A stretch of DNA of 64,000 nucleotides from JBFHQE01 sp041592335 (GTDB taxonomy: Bacteria > Pseudomonadota > Gammaproteobacteria > Thiohalobacterales > Thiohalobacteraceae): positions 1 to 64,000 of the forward strand of contig JBFHQE010000013.1 in the NCBI GenBank assembly GCA_041592335.1. The letters are read 5' to 3'. The notes under the pieces are model-generated. The model was not told where the DNA came from and searched no databases. It saw nothing but the letters and a program-made list of their open reading frames with translations. The translations under genes and the position numbers were made by a program. Of the stretch, positions 1 through 8,100 are shown one piece after another. Every line of letters begins with the position of its first letter. The stretch's first letter is position 1.

Positions 1-1429
1 CCAGACTGACGCTCAATAATTTCTGTGCCTCGGCGGCGAACTCCATGGGCAGTTCCTTGAACACTTCCTTGCAGAAGCCGTTCACGATCATGGAGACCGC
101 ATCTTCTTCACTCATGCCGCGCTGGCGGCAATAGAACAGCTGGTCATCGCTGATTCGCGAAGTAGTGGCCTCGTGTTCCAGTTTTGCCGTGGGGTTACGG
201 ACTTCCACGTAGGGGAAAGTGTGAGCCGCGCTCTTGTCGCCAATCAGTAATGAATCGCACTGGGTATGATTGCGCGCGTTCTCGGCTTTTGCAGCGATAC
301 GCACCAGGCCGCGATAGGCATTAGTGCTGTCAACTGCCGAGATGCCTTTCGATACAATGGTGCTGCTGGTGTTCCTGCCCATGTGGATCATCTTGGTGCC
401 GGTGTCGGCCTGTTGCTTGCCACGGGTTAATGCCACGGAATAAAACTCGCCGATGGAACCGTCGCCGCGCAGGATGCAGCTCGGATATTTCCAGGTGATG
501 GCCGAGCCGGTTTCCACCTGGGTCCAGGAAATGTGGGAACGGGCACCGCGACATTCGCCGCGCTTGGTGACGAAGTTATAAATCCCGCCGCGTCCCTGTT
601 CATCGCCCGGATACCAGTTCTGCACCGTGGAATACTTGATCCTTGCCTCTTCCATCGCGACCAGTTCGACGACGGCCGCGTGCAGCTGATTCTCGTCGCG
701 CATTGGTGCGGTGCAGCCTTCCAGGTAACTGACGTAACTGCGTTCGTCAGCCACTATCAGGGTGCGTTCGAACTGCCCGGTGTTGGCGGCGTTAATGCGA
801 AAATAGGTTGAAAGTTCCATCGGGCACTTCACGTCTTTGGGGATATAGACGAAGGTGCCATCCGTGAAGACCGCCGCATTCAACGCGGCAAAGAAGTTGT
901 CGCGATAATTCACCACTGAGCCGAGGTATTGTTTTACCAGTGCGGGGTGTTCGCGTACGGCTTCCGAAATCGACATGAATATTACACCGGCTTCGGCCAG
1001 TTTTTCGCGGAAGGTGGTGGCAACCGACACGCTGTCGAATACGGCATCGACCGCGATACCGGCCAGCGCCTTCTGTTCTTCCAACGGAATACCCAGCTTG
1101 TTATAGGTATCGATCAGTTCGGGATCGACTTCGTCCAGGCTTTTCGGGCCGTCCTTCTTTTTCGGTGCGGCATAGTAGGAGATTGCCTGGTAATCGATCG
1201 GCGGGTGTTCAACGGTGGCCCAGTCCGGCTCTTCCATCGTTTGCCAGTGCGCGAACGCCTGCAGTCGCCATTCCAGCAACCACTCCGGTTCGTGTTTTTT
1301 TGCCGAGATCATGCGGATGACGTTTTCATCCAGGCCGGGCGGTACTATCTCGGTCTCGATGTTGGTAACGAAACCCTGTTCGTATTCACGGGCGATGTAG
1401 TCCTTGACCTGCTGGTTGTTGGTTCTCAT
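1..1429 (-). CDS. sufB: Fe-S cluster assembly protein SufB (C-terminal end cut by window)
   Basis: Scaffold component of the SUF iron-sulfur cluster assembly machinery (SufBCD complex), cytoplasmic. Translating the minus strand from the ATG at 1429-1427 gives an uninterrupted frame of 476 codons that runs off the left edge. The protein begins MRTNNQQVKDYIAREYEQGF and contains SufB-typical segments such as CPMELSTYFRINA, YLEGCTAPMRDENQLHAA and RGGIYNFVTKRGECRGA. It ends near AQKLLSVSL, so only a few residues are missing. The rest of a suf operon should lie to the left of the window. Two IscR-like boxes lie upstream at 1488-1543. No regulator gene sits next to sufB here, so any Rrf2-type regulator would act from elsewhere. 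Confidence 0.96.
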   Translation of the reverse strand, partial: MRTNNQQVKDYIAREYEQGFVTNIETEIVPPGLDENVIRMISAKKHEPEWLLEWRLQAFAHWQTMEEPDWATVEHPPIDYQAISYYAAPKKKDGPKSLDEVDPELIDTYNKLGIPLEEQKALAGIAVDAVFDSVSVATTFREKLAEAGVIFMSISEAVREHPALVKQYLGSVVNYRDNFFAALNAAVFTDGTFVYIPKDVKCPMELSTYFRINAANTGQFERTLIVADERSYVSYLEGCTAPMRDENQLHAAVVELVAMEEARIKYSTVQNWYPGDEQGRGGIYNFVTKRGECRGARSHISWTQVETGSAITWKYPSCILRGDGSIGEFYSVALTRGKQQADTGTKMIHMGRNTSSTIVSKGISAVDSTNAYRGLVRIAAKAENARNHTQCDSLLIGDKSAAHTFPYVEVRNPTAKLEHEATTSRISDDQLFYCRQRGMSEEDAVSMIVNGFCKEVFKELPMEFAAEAQKLLSVSL

Positions 1430-1487
1430 TAATCTGGCTCCTGGCCGGCAAACGGGGCGTGCCGGGCGCTCATCCTGCTGACGGGAA

Positions 1488-1512
1488 TTAACCGACTAAA
1501 ACTGTCAGGTAT
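1488..1512 (-). promoter_or_regulatory. IscR type-1-like operator (proximal)
   Basis: Read on the minus strand, the 25-bp stretch starts ATACCTGACAG and ends TAGTCGGTTAA, matching about 22 of 25 consensus positions. The two boxes are back to back, so that a CAGGTAT / ATACCTG inverted repeat (1506-1525) is formed between them. The gap between the sites is 6 bp. The pair sits in the only intergenic space upstream of sufB. Confidence 0.7.
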
Positions 1513-1518
1513 ACTCTA

Positions 1519-1543
1519 ATACCTGAGTACAATAGTCAAGTAT
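1519..1543 (-). promoter_or_regulatory. IscR type-1-like operator (distal)
   Basis: The 25-bp stretch begins ATACCTGAGT and ends AGTCAAGTAT. It matches 23 of 25 positions of the IscR type-1 consensus as I recall it (ATASYYGACT-RWWWY-AGTCRRSTAT). It lies about 90-115 bp upstream of the sufB start and 6 bp from a second box. Established: IscR with or without its [2Fe-2S] cluster controls isc and suf genes in gammaproteobacteria. Inference: sufB is regulated by iron-sulfur demand. Confidence 0.75.
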
Positions 1544-1749
1544 AGAAACAGTCTAAATTGAATCTATAAAACCATTTATTAACAATAGGTTAAGAATTCA
1601 ATCGGATGTTGTTTGTGGTTAATAGTGTTATTCCTTACAGGTCTTCCGCAGGCTTGCTGTAGAAATCCCCATGAGAAGACTTAAATTCTTGTCGTTAAGC
1701 ATCTATTGGTTTAGCGTGCTGTTTAACAATCCAAAACGAGGTTTGGGAA

Positions 1750-1974
1750 ATGAACCTGAAGCAAATCGAAGACGAAGCGCTCCATCTATCAGAAGAAGAA
1801 AGGGCAGAGCTGGCGCAAAAACTTCTCTTGAGTCTTGAAGTGCCAACTCAAGGTGAAATCGAAGAGGCCTGGCTGGTTGAAGCGCGTCGAAGGGCCAAGG
1901 AACTTGATGATGGCACAGTGCAACCTGTTTCCGCGGAAGAGGTCAGAAAGAAGGCTCAGGCTCTTCTTAGATGA
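1750..1974 (+). CDS. Addiction module antitoxin (TIGR02574-like)
   Basis: A 74-residue acidic protein starting MNLKQIEDEALHLSEEERAELAQKLLLSL. This N-terminal pattern is typical of the short 'putative addiction module component' antitoxin family paired with ParE/RelE-like toxins. It overlaps the next gene by 4 bp (ATGA), the usual antitoxin-toxin coupling. Expected role: bind and neutralise the downstream toxin and repress its own promoter. The pair sits between suf and a lipoprotein gene with no mobile-element remains visible, so whether it is a recent arrival cannot be told. Confidence 0.85.
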   Translation: MNLKQIEDEALHLSEEERAELAQKLLLSLEVPTQGEIEEAWLVEARRRAKELDDGTVQPVSAEEVRKKAQALLR

Positions 1975-2264
1975 GCTATTTTTTCCATCCGGCCGCTGAG
2001 TCTGAGTATCTTGAGTCGCTTGCTTATTACGAGTCGAAACGTCCGGGACTTGGTGCGCTTTATCTGGCAGAGTTTGAACAAATAATAAATATTGTTTGTG
2101 AAACGCCGCATAGATATCCGGTTGAAATGAAGCCAGATGTTAGGCGTATCAAGATGAAAAAATTCCCATTTACCATATTATTTCGAGAGTCAAATAACAG
2201 TGTTCAGGTGTTGGCGGTCGCTCATAAGCGCCGACGTCCGCAATACTGGCTAGGTAGAATGTGA
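1971..2264 (+). CDS. ParE/RelE-superfamily toxin
   Basis: A 97-residue basic protein, MSYFFHPAAESEYLESLAYYESKRPGLG..., with the plasmid-stabilisation/ParE fold signature. It has an N-terminal helix pair, the central YPVEMKPDVRRIKMKKFPFTILF strand region and the C-terminal VLAVAHKRRRPQYW motif. Family members either poison DNA gyrase (ParE) or cut ribosome-bound mRNA (RelE); the sequence alone does not decide between them, although AHKRRRPQYW is commoner in ParE-like proteins. It is translationally coupled to the antitoxin by a 4-bp overlap. The frame is intact, so the toxin is probably functional. Confidence 0.87.
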   Translation: MSYFFHPAAESEYLESLAYYESKRPGLGALYLAEFEQIINIVCETPHRYPVEMKPDVRRIKMKKFPFTILFRESNNSVQVLAVAHKRRRPQYWLGRM

Positions 2265-2360
2265 ATAATAAGAGTGCGCGGAAATTACACCCGGGCGCTA
2301 GTAATAATGTCGATTTGCTCTATTCTGTAAATAACAATAAAACGACAGTAGAGGGCTCTC

Positions 2361-2780
2361 ATGAAATTACTTTCACTGCTGAGTATTTTGATATTTCTCG
2401 CCGGCTGCAGCTCCATGCAGGCACACAACAACTACAAACAGCAGCGTATTCAGATTGCGTTGAAGGAAGCCAAGCGAATGGGGAATTCCCAGCCTTTGTA
2501 TGATTTGTACGAAGACTGTCTCAATCTCGGCTGGCTGGATGCGCTGGATTCCGGTAACGATGATCTCGATGCCTATCAGGCCGGTCTTGACCAGTGCGCC
2601 AGCGAACTCAGTTCACTCTGTGATTACTACGGCGTCAATACCTGCAAACAGGATGCGGATATCTCGCATCGCGTTTTGTTTTCCATGTTGATGAAGAGTT
2701 ACCGGCAGGACCTGCAGAAACGTCCGGAGTCCCTGGTTGAATCACAAATTCATCAGGCCGAGCAAACTGACTATCATTAG
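2361..2780 (+). CDS. Small lipoprotein of unknown function
   Basis: A 139-residue protein with an N-terminal signal MKLLSLLSILIFLAGCSSM and a clear lipobox (LAGC, Cys at residue 16), so an exported lipoprotein is predicted. The mature part is hydrophilic and has several cysteines (EDCLNLGW, DQCASELSSLCDYYGVNTC) that could form disulfides in the periplasm. I recognise no family. Its 3' end overlaps the convergent TauE-like gene by 39 bp, with no room for a terminator between them. The ATG start is chosen because it is the only one giving the signal peptide. Confidence 0.7.
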   Translation: MKLLSLLSILIFLAGCSSMQAHNNYKQQRIQIALKEAKRMGNSQPLYDLYEDCLNLGWLDALDSGNDDLDAYQAGLDQCASELSSLCDYYGVNTCKQDADISHRVLFSMLMKSYRQDLQKRPESLVESQIHQAEQTDYH

Positions 2781-3497
2781 GCCGCCGCCAACCCAGCGCT
2801 TAAAGGCCTGATCATTTTCCATAATTCTGTCGTGTACCTTGAGGCCGACGACATGACCGATTGCGGCGATGGGTAATAGCAGCATTGAGGCAATGAAATT
2901 TAATTCAACACTCAAGGCCGCGAACGCCGTCATCTTGATTGCCACCAGGCTGAACCATAAAACAAACAGCGTATTGCGCAATTGGGTGCGGCTGACATTG
3001 CGCATGAATACCGCCACCATCAGCGGCGCGCCGGTCAGAGAAGTCCCCGCGACATAACCGCCTAACGTTAGCAGAAGTTTATCGACTAAGGGGTTATGGC
3101 TTTCGATGGCCCAGTTCAACACCCACAGGCAGGCATAAAACAGGCTGACGGAATAGACAAAGATCAGCAGCCATTGGGTGGGCAGATTGATCAATCCCAG
3201 TACACCCACCAGTGCCGCCGGCACAATGAACATCGATGAATGTTTGAGATAGGCCCAATCGACATTGTTGATCTGGGTGCGCAGCGTCAGGGCGGAGAAG
3301 AACAGCAGATGGAAGCCGATAATCGGCAGCCACACCAGGGGGTCGGGTAGCACGAACAGCATCAGCGGTAGTCCCAGCGCGGCGCCGCCAAAGCCGAGGC
3401 CCGAGCGCACGAAACCGGTCCAGACGAAGATCATTGCGACCAGAAAACTTTGTTCGATGGTAAGTCCCAGAATCATGGACGCACTATACGCGTTCAT
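2742..3497 (-). CDS. TauE/SafE-family sulfite/anion permease
   Basis: An integral membrane protein of about 251 residues with eight or so hydrophobic helices. It carries the family pattern FVRSGLGFGGAALGLPLMLFVLPDPL near the N terminus and a repeated second half (GGYVAGTSLTGAPLMVAVFMR). TauE/SafE proteins are proposed exporters of sulfite, sulfoacetate or other organosulfur anions. Here the substrate is unknown, but the divergent TusA-like gene makes a sulfur compound plausible. A longer frame starts at 3518. I prefer the ATG at 3497 because AAGGGA lies 6-7 bases before it. The 3' end overlaps the convergent lipoprotein gene. Confidence 0.8.
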   Translation of the reverse strand: MNAYSASMILGLTIEQSFLVAMIFVWTGFVRSGLGFGGAALGLPLMLFVLPDPLVWLPIIGFHLLFFSALTLRTQINNVDWAYLKHSSMFIVPAALVGVLGLINLPTQWLLIFVYSVSLFYACLWVLNWAIESHNPLVDKLLLTLGGYVAGTSLTGAPLMVAVFMRNVSRTQLRNTLFVLWFSLVAIKMTAFAALSVELNFIASMLLLPIAAIGHVVGLKVHDRIMENDQAFKRWVGGGLMIVSLLGLMNL

Positions 3498-3575
3498 AAG
3501 CATTCCCTTCAATTTCATTATTATCAGTTGGTTAACCTGGGTTTACAGGTTGATTATCAGCATATCAGCAATTAC

Positions 3576-3604
3576 TTGACAAAAACATACGACCGTCCTA
3601 GTTT
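3576..3604 (+). promoter_or_regulatory. Sigma70-type promoter for the TusA-SDR-TetR operon
   Basis: A perfect -35 hexamer TTGACA (3576-3581), a 17-base spacer and a TAGTTT -10 (3599-3604) stand in the space between the divergent permease and the TusA-like gene. The predicted start site falls just before or within the palindrome at 3610-3625. Assigned by eye only. Confidence 0.5.
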
Positions 3605-3609
3605 ATTAA

Positions 3610-3625
3610 ACAGACATATGTCTGT
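3610..3625. promoter_or_regulatory. Perfect 16-bp palindrome, candidate TetR operator
   Basis: ACAGACATATGTCTGT is a perfect palindrome located just downstream of the predicted -10, where a bound repressor would block transcription. Length and symmetry fit TetR-family operators. Inference: it is the site of the TetR-like protein encoded third in the same operon. Confidence 0.5.
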
Positions 3626-3667
3626 CTTTTTGATTGTAGATGCGCAACGACCGTAAGGAGAGACCCG

Positions 3668-3895
3668 ATGAACTACCAACACGAACTGGATGCACGCGGC
3701 CTGAATTGTCCATTACCCATTCTGCGAGCCAAGAAAGCGATTAACGGCATGGCAAGCGGCGAGGTTATTCGCATCATCGCCACCGACCCCGGCTCGGTGA
3801 AGGACATGGAAGCCTTCTGTTCCCAGACCGGTAACAGCCTCGTGTCATCGGCAAGCGATGGCGACGGCTTTGTGTTTTTAATCGAGAAGCGTTGA
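3668..3895 (+). CDS. TusA-family sulfurtransferase-like protein
   Basis: A 75-residue cytoplasmic protein with the TusA/SirA signature LDARGLNCPLPILRAKKAI. The Cys of CPLP is the persulfide-carrying residue in the family. Established roles of relatives: sulfur relay in tRNA 2-thiouridine synthesis, molybdenum cofactor supply, and sulfur trafficking in sulfur oxidisers. The start is supported by a GTAAGGAGAG ribosome-binding site 5-8 bases upstream. It is the first gene of a three-gene run with an SDR-like protein and a TetR regulator, rather than lying beside known tus, dsr or hdr genes. Its exact sulfur acceptor is therefore unknown. Confidence 0.88.
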   Translation: MNYQHELDARGLNCPLPILRAKKAINGMASGEVIRIIATDPGSVKDMEAFCSQTGNSLVSSASDGDGFVFLIEKR

Positions 3896-3945
3896 TAAGG
3901 GGCTGATTATTTCCCCTCTCCCTGTGTGAGAACAATAGGAAGGGA

Positions 3946-4974
3946 ATGGATATGCAGAAGAAAAATGTACTGGTCACCGGCGCCAACGGATTCGTCGGTT
4001 CACACATACTGGAAGCGTTGATGGCGCGCGATGATGTGAATGTTATTGCAGCCTGCCGCCGCCCTGATGCGTTAATACCTTCTTTTAACGGCGAAGTGCG
4101 TGCGGGTGACCTGCGTAATCCAGCTTATCGAAAAAACGTGCTGCAGAATGTGGATGTGGTTTGTCATGCGGCGGCCTGGACCTCGGTCTGGAACCATGCC
4201 GAAGAATCAGACCGGTTGTTTTTTTTGCCGACCATGGGGCTGTTGCATGAAGCAGTCAATGCCGGTGTTAAACGTTTCATCTTCTTAATCACGACCAGTG
4301 CCGCGGCACCGCAGGGCGCTGGCGATCCGATGGCTATGGGCAATGAGCGACGCCTTAAGCTTTGGCCGCATTTGCGCAACGTGGTGCGTATTGAACAACT
4401 GATGCAAAAACTGGCCGGGCAGGGTACCGGCATGCTCAATCTGCGCGTGGGCTTGTTTGCCGGGCAACGCTACGGGCTTGGTTTGCTGCCGCTGCTGACC
4501 CCGCGACTGAAAACTCACCTGGTGCCCTTTGTGAAGGCTGGCCGGACCAGTATGCCGATCGTGGCTGGCGAGGACATCGGCCATGCTTTTACGCTGGCGG
4601 CCGTCGCGGGAAAATTGCCTGAATATGAAAGTCTCTTCGTCGTTGGCCCGGAAGTTCCCACTGCCCGGGAAGTGCTGACATTCCTGCACCAGGAATACGA
4701 TCTGCCCTTGCCGCATTTCAGCGTTCCCTTTCCGGTGGCCTACGCTTTCGCACGCACCATGGAATGGCTGGACCCTCTGGTGCCCTGGGAGCCATTGGTG
4801 ACGCGCAGCATTATTCACTTGCTGGAAGAAACCATGCCCGGCAACGGCAAGGCGCAGCGGTTGTTGGGATATCAGCCGCGCATCGGCTGGCAACAGGCCA
4901 TTCGCACCCAGATGGCGGAGATGGCCGTGAAGCAGCAGCGACCGATGCGCATGGCGCGGCCGTTGGAAAACTAA
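3946..4974 (+). CDS. NAD-dependent epimerase/dehydratase (extended SDR), active site atypical
   Basis: A 342-residue Rossmann-fold protein with the NAD(P)-binding motif VTGANGFVGSHI at residues 9-20 and the extended-SDR segment VDVVCHAAAWTSVW. The region where a catalytic YxxxK is expected reads TTSAAAPQGAGDPMAMGNER followed by LWPHLRNVVRIEQLMQ. Neither the Tyr nor the spaced Lys is obvious. It may be a degenerate or non-catalytic member, or may use other residues. The start ATG at 3946 follows AGGAAGGGA; a second ATG at 3952 is possible. It lies 50 bp after the TusA-like gene and 82 bp before the TetR gene. Confidence 0.82.
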   Translation: MDMQKKNVLVTGANGFVGSHILEALMARDDVNVIAACRRPDALIPSFNGEVRAGDLRNPAYRKNVLQNVDVVCHAAAWTSVWNHAEESDRLFFLPTMGLLHEAVNAGVKRFIFLITTSAAAPQGAGDPMAMGNERRLKLWPHLRNVVRIEQLMQKLAGQGTGMLNLRVGLFAGQRYGLGLLPLLTPRLKTHLVPFVKAGRTSMPIVAGEDIGHAFTLAAVAGKLPEYESLFVVGPEVPTAREVLTFLHQEYDLPLPHFSVPFPVAYAFARTMEWLDPLVPWEPLVTRSIIHLLEETMPGNGKAQRLLGYQPRIGWQQAIRTQMAEMAVKQQRPMRMARPLEN

Positions 4975-5056
4975 ACCCGACAGTTGTCGTTTGAATTCCG
5001 CACATGCTTGGCCATGCGGTATAATTGCCATGTCTGTTGTTTTATCGAGTTATCAC

Positions 5057-5638
5057 ATGTACCGCAAAGGGGAAGAAACCCGGGAGCTGATCGTCGATAC
5101 CGCCGACCGGCTGTTTTACGAAAGAGGCTACGAACATACTTCGTTTCGCGGTATTGCCCGCGAAGCGGGCGTGCCAAGCGGTAACTTCTATCACTATTTC
5201 AAGGCCAAGGAAGATATCCTGCAGGCGGTCATCAATCGCCGCGTGGAAATGATCCAGCGTCAACTGGACGACTGGCAGGCCGAGTTTCCCACACCGTTGA
5301 CCCGGCTAAAAAGATTTGTCCAGATCGCCCGAAATTCGCAACAGGGTGCCATTCAATACGGTTGCCCGGTTGGAACCTTGACCTCGGAGCTGGGCAAGGA
5401 ACGAACTCATAATGTGCAGCCCAGCGTGATGTTCGATGTTTTCATCAACTGGCTTGAACAGCAGTTTCTTGCGCTTGGTTTCAAGGAGCAGTCACGCAAT
5501 CATGCGCGGCGGCTGCTGGCTTACTTGCAGGGCGTGATTGTCGTTTCGCATGCCTATCACGACGAGGAATTCCTGCACCAGGAAGCCGATGTGCTGGATG
5601 AATGGCTGGAGCAGTTAGCCGCCAGCGGCAACACCTAG
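5057..5638 (+). CDS. TetR/AcrR-family transcriptional regulator
   Basis: A 193-residue repressor. The N-terminal helix-turn-helix is classic: TRELIVDTADRLFYERGYEH, then TSFRGIAREAGVPSGNFYHYF. The C-terminal ligand-binding domain carries GCPVGTLTSELGKE. The frame is open upstream to 4991, but the ATG at 5057 starts the conserved domain in the usual place. A TATAAT at 5020-5025 about 32 bp before this start may provide a separate promoter. It probably controls the operon it ends, through the palindrome at 3610-3625, and possibly the divergent permease. The ligand is unknown. Confidence 0.9.
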   Translation: MYRKGEETRELIVDTADRLFYERGYEHTSFRGIAREAGVPSGNFYHYFKAKEDILQAVINRRVEMIQRQLDDWQAEFPTPLTRLKRFVQIARNSQQGAIQYGCPVGTLTSELGKERTHNVQPSVMFDVFINWLEQQFLALGFKEQSRNHARRLLAYLQGVIVVSHAYHDEEFLHQEADVLDEWLEQLAASGNT

Positions 5639-5659
5639 GTCGGCGACGCAAGGACGCGT

Positions 5660-8089
5660 TTATGGTTCTGGCTGTACCGGAAAGGCGACGGTGAAAGTCG
5701 TGCCCGAAGTCGAAGTCTCAAACCGGATAGTCCCGTGCATGCGTTCCACCAGCTCGCGGGTCACGGCCAGTCCCAGTCCTGTGCCACCTTTCTGCCGCGT
5801 ACTGGATGCATCGGCCTGGGCAAATTTCTGAAAGATGCGTGACTGAAAATCCGGCGGGATCCCCGGCCCCTGATCGGTGACCGAGATGTGAACATCCTGA
5901 TCCTGTATTTCCATTGCGATCTTCACAACGCTGCCGGCGGGTGAAAACTTGGCGGCATTGGACAACAGGTTGGCCATGATCTGCATGAACCGGTTTTCGT
6001 CGACGCAAATCGACACCTGAGGCAGGCTTTCGGTCAGCGCCAGGACAACTTCAAAGCGAGCAGCATAAGCCCGGTTGGCCTCGATGCTCTGTTTAAGCAG
6101 GGGCTGCAGGGCATGCGCCTGTAAATCGAGTTCGATTTTACCGGCGGCCAGTTTTTCCATGTCCAGCAGATCGTTAATCAGTAACGATAGCCGTTTACTG
6201 TTATTGCAGGCGATGTTAACCAGTTCCTGCGCCTGTGGCGGCAATTCGCCGACAGTGCCTTCCACCAGCAGGCCCAGTGATCCTGAAATGGATGTCAGTG
6301 GCGTGCGCAATTCATGACTGACCGTGGAGACGAATTCGTTTTTAAGCCGTTCCGCGCGTTTGTGCTCGGTGATGTCGTAATTGATGCCGACCATGTGCGT
6401 GGGCCGATCCTCGGCATTGCGAACAATGACTGCGTTGGCCTTAATGTCGCGGATATCCCCGTCGGGGCGGCAAATGCGGAACTCGGTATCGAACGCTTTC
6501 TCGCCCTTGATCGCCTGCTCGACTTCCTGCTTGGCGTGCTCGAGATCATCGGGATGCACACTGCTTTCCCAGGCTTCATAGGCGCTGGAAAACTGGTCGC
6601 GTGGAATGCCATATATCCTGAACATCCAGTCGTCCCATTTGAGATTATCGGTGTTTAGGTCGAGGTCCCAGACGCCAAACTGGGCGGCATCGGCCGCAAG
6701 CAGGAAGCGCTGGTTGATTTCCCGCAACTCGTCTTCCTTGCGCTTCATTTCCGAAACATCTTCTATGATGGACCAGATGAGTTTCCGTCCCGAGGGGTCA
6801 TCCAGCAGAATGCCGCGCAACACCACCGGGTAGCGGCTGCCATCCTTGCGGATATATTCCTTTTCATAAGGGCCGTATTGTCCGGTCGTGCGCAGTTTCT
6901 CGAGTTGTTCGGCTTCCTCTTGTTCGTATTGGCGTGGCGTGATATCCCAGTAGCTGAGCTGGACAAATTCCTCCCGTGTGTAACCGGTCGGCCTGATGAG
7001 GGAATCGTTTGTTTCGATGAACGCACCGGTCTCGAAATCATTCAGCGCGATGCCGATGGGGGACAGCTCGAACAGGCCACGCAGCCGTGCTTCGCTGCGT
7101 CGTAACGACTGATCCAGCTGCCAGCGTTGCAGGCGACTTTCCACCCAGCCTCCCAGCAGGCGAATGAACTCAAGGGCGGTGTCGGAGAAACGGGATTGAT
7201 TCAACGGTTCTGGCGAAGAAAAGTTCAGAGTGCCATAACGCCGGTTCTCGATATAAAGGGGTATACCAATATAGCTTTTCAGCTTAATTGTGCTGTAACA
7301 AGGGTGGCCTGCATGAGGGGTATCGTCTATTCGAGCGAATGCAACAACGTCGTCCGCCTGCAGCGTAATATTGCAATAGGTATCTCCCAGCGGAAACCGC
7401 TGGCCATCCTGTAACGTGCCCTCGGGGGATTGCTGGAAACAGATTTCATAACTGTCGCCCTGGATGCGGCTGATTATGCCGAAGGGCATGCCCAGGTATT
7501 CGCAGCCAAGGGCCAAGGCGCGCCGCAGTTGAGTTGGGGTGTCGTCGTCATGCAGGGAAATAATTCGGGTCAGAACGAGCAATGCATCCTGGTGTAGCTG
7601 TTGCTGTTGTAGCAGCAGTTCATCCTGTACGCAGTCCGCGAGATCGCGCAGCGAGGCCAGTTCTTCATCGTTAAACTGACGTGGCCGATCGTCGATGATA
7701 CAGAGCGTGCCAATGCGATAACCTTCCCGGCTGGTGATCGGGGCGCCGGCATAAAAGCGGATATTCGGCTCACCCGTTACCAGCGGGTTGTCGACAAAAC
7801 GCTCATCCTCAAGCGCGTCCGGTATAACGAAGATGTCCCTGTTCAGAATGGCGTGGCCACAGAAGGAAATATCGCGCGAGGTTTCGGCAACCTCCAGGCC
7901 CTGGCGCGACTTGAACCATTGCCGGTCGGTGTCGACCAGGGAGATGAGGGCAATACGAGTTTTGAAAATAGTTCTTGCAAGCCGGGTAATCCGGTCAAAA
8001 CGTTCCTCTGCCGGAGTGTCGAGTATGCAGCAGCTATAAAGCGCCTCTATTCGTTGGGGTTCGTCATCTGGACAGGTAGGCTGCTGCAT
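5660..8089 (-). CDS. GAF-GAF-PAS-PAS sensor histidine kinase
   Basis: An 809-residue cytoplasmic-looking sensor kinase with no transmembrane segment or signal peptide. Domain order: GAF (about 20-160, with RIALISLVDTDRQWFKSR), second GAF (about 165-315), PAS (about 340-450, ELSPIGIALNDFETGAF), PAS (about 460-580), HisKA dimerisation domain with the phospho-acceptor His in FVSTVSHELRTPL (about 595), and a HATPase domain with N, G1 and G2 boxes (LLSNAAKFS, DQGPGIPPD, GGTGLGLAVTREL). No receiver domain and no response regulator are present nearby, so the partner is unknown. The start 8089 follows CCAGGGATCGC. The gene begins 11 bp after the Kef-type antiporter gene stops, so the two are probably cotranscribed. 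Confidence 0.92.
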   Translation of the reverse strand: MQQPTCPDDEPQRIEALYSCCILDTPAEERFDRITRLARTIFKTRIALISLVDTDRQWFKSRQGLEVAETSRDISFCGHAILNRDIFVIPDALEDERFVDNPLVTGEPNIRFYAGAPITSREGYRIGTLCIIDDRPRQFNDEELASLRDLADCVQDELLLQQQQLHQDALLVLTRIISLHDDDTPTQLRRALALGCEYLGMPFGIISRIQGDSYEICFQQSPEGTLQDGQRFPLGDTYCNITLQADDVVAFARIDDTPHAGHPCYSTIKLKSYIGIPLYIENRRYGTLNFSSPEPLNQSRFSDTALEFIRLLGGWVESRLQRWQLDQSLRRSEARLRGLFELSPIGIALNDFETGAFIETNDSLIRPTGYTREEFVQLSYWDITPRQYEQEEAEQLEKLRTTGQYGPYEKEYIRKDGSRYPVVLRGILLDDPSGRKLIWSIIEDVSEMKRKEDELREINQRFLLAADAAQFGVWDLDLNTDNLKWDDWMFRIYGIPRDQFSSAYEAWESSVHPDDLEHAKQEVEQAIKGEKAFDTEFRICRPDGDIRDIKANAVIVRNAEDRPTHMVGINYDITEHKRAERLKNEFVSTVSHELRTPLTSISGSLGLLVEGTVGELPPQAQELVNIACNNSKRLSLLINDLLDMEKLAAGKIELDLQAHALQPLLKQSIEANRAYAARFEVVLALTESLPQVSICVDENRFMQIMANLLSNAAKFSPAGSVVKIAMEIQDQDVHISVTDQGPGIPPDFQSRIFQKFAQADASSTRQKGGTGLGLAVTRELVERMHGTIRFETSTSGTTFTVAFPVQPEP

Positions 8090-8100
8090 GCGATCCCTGG

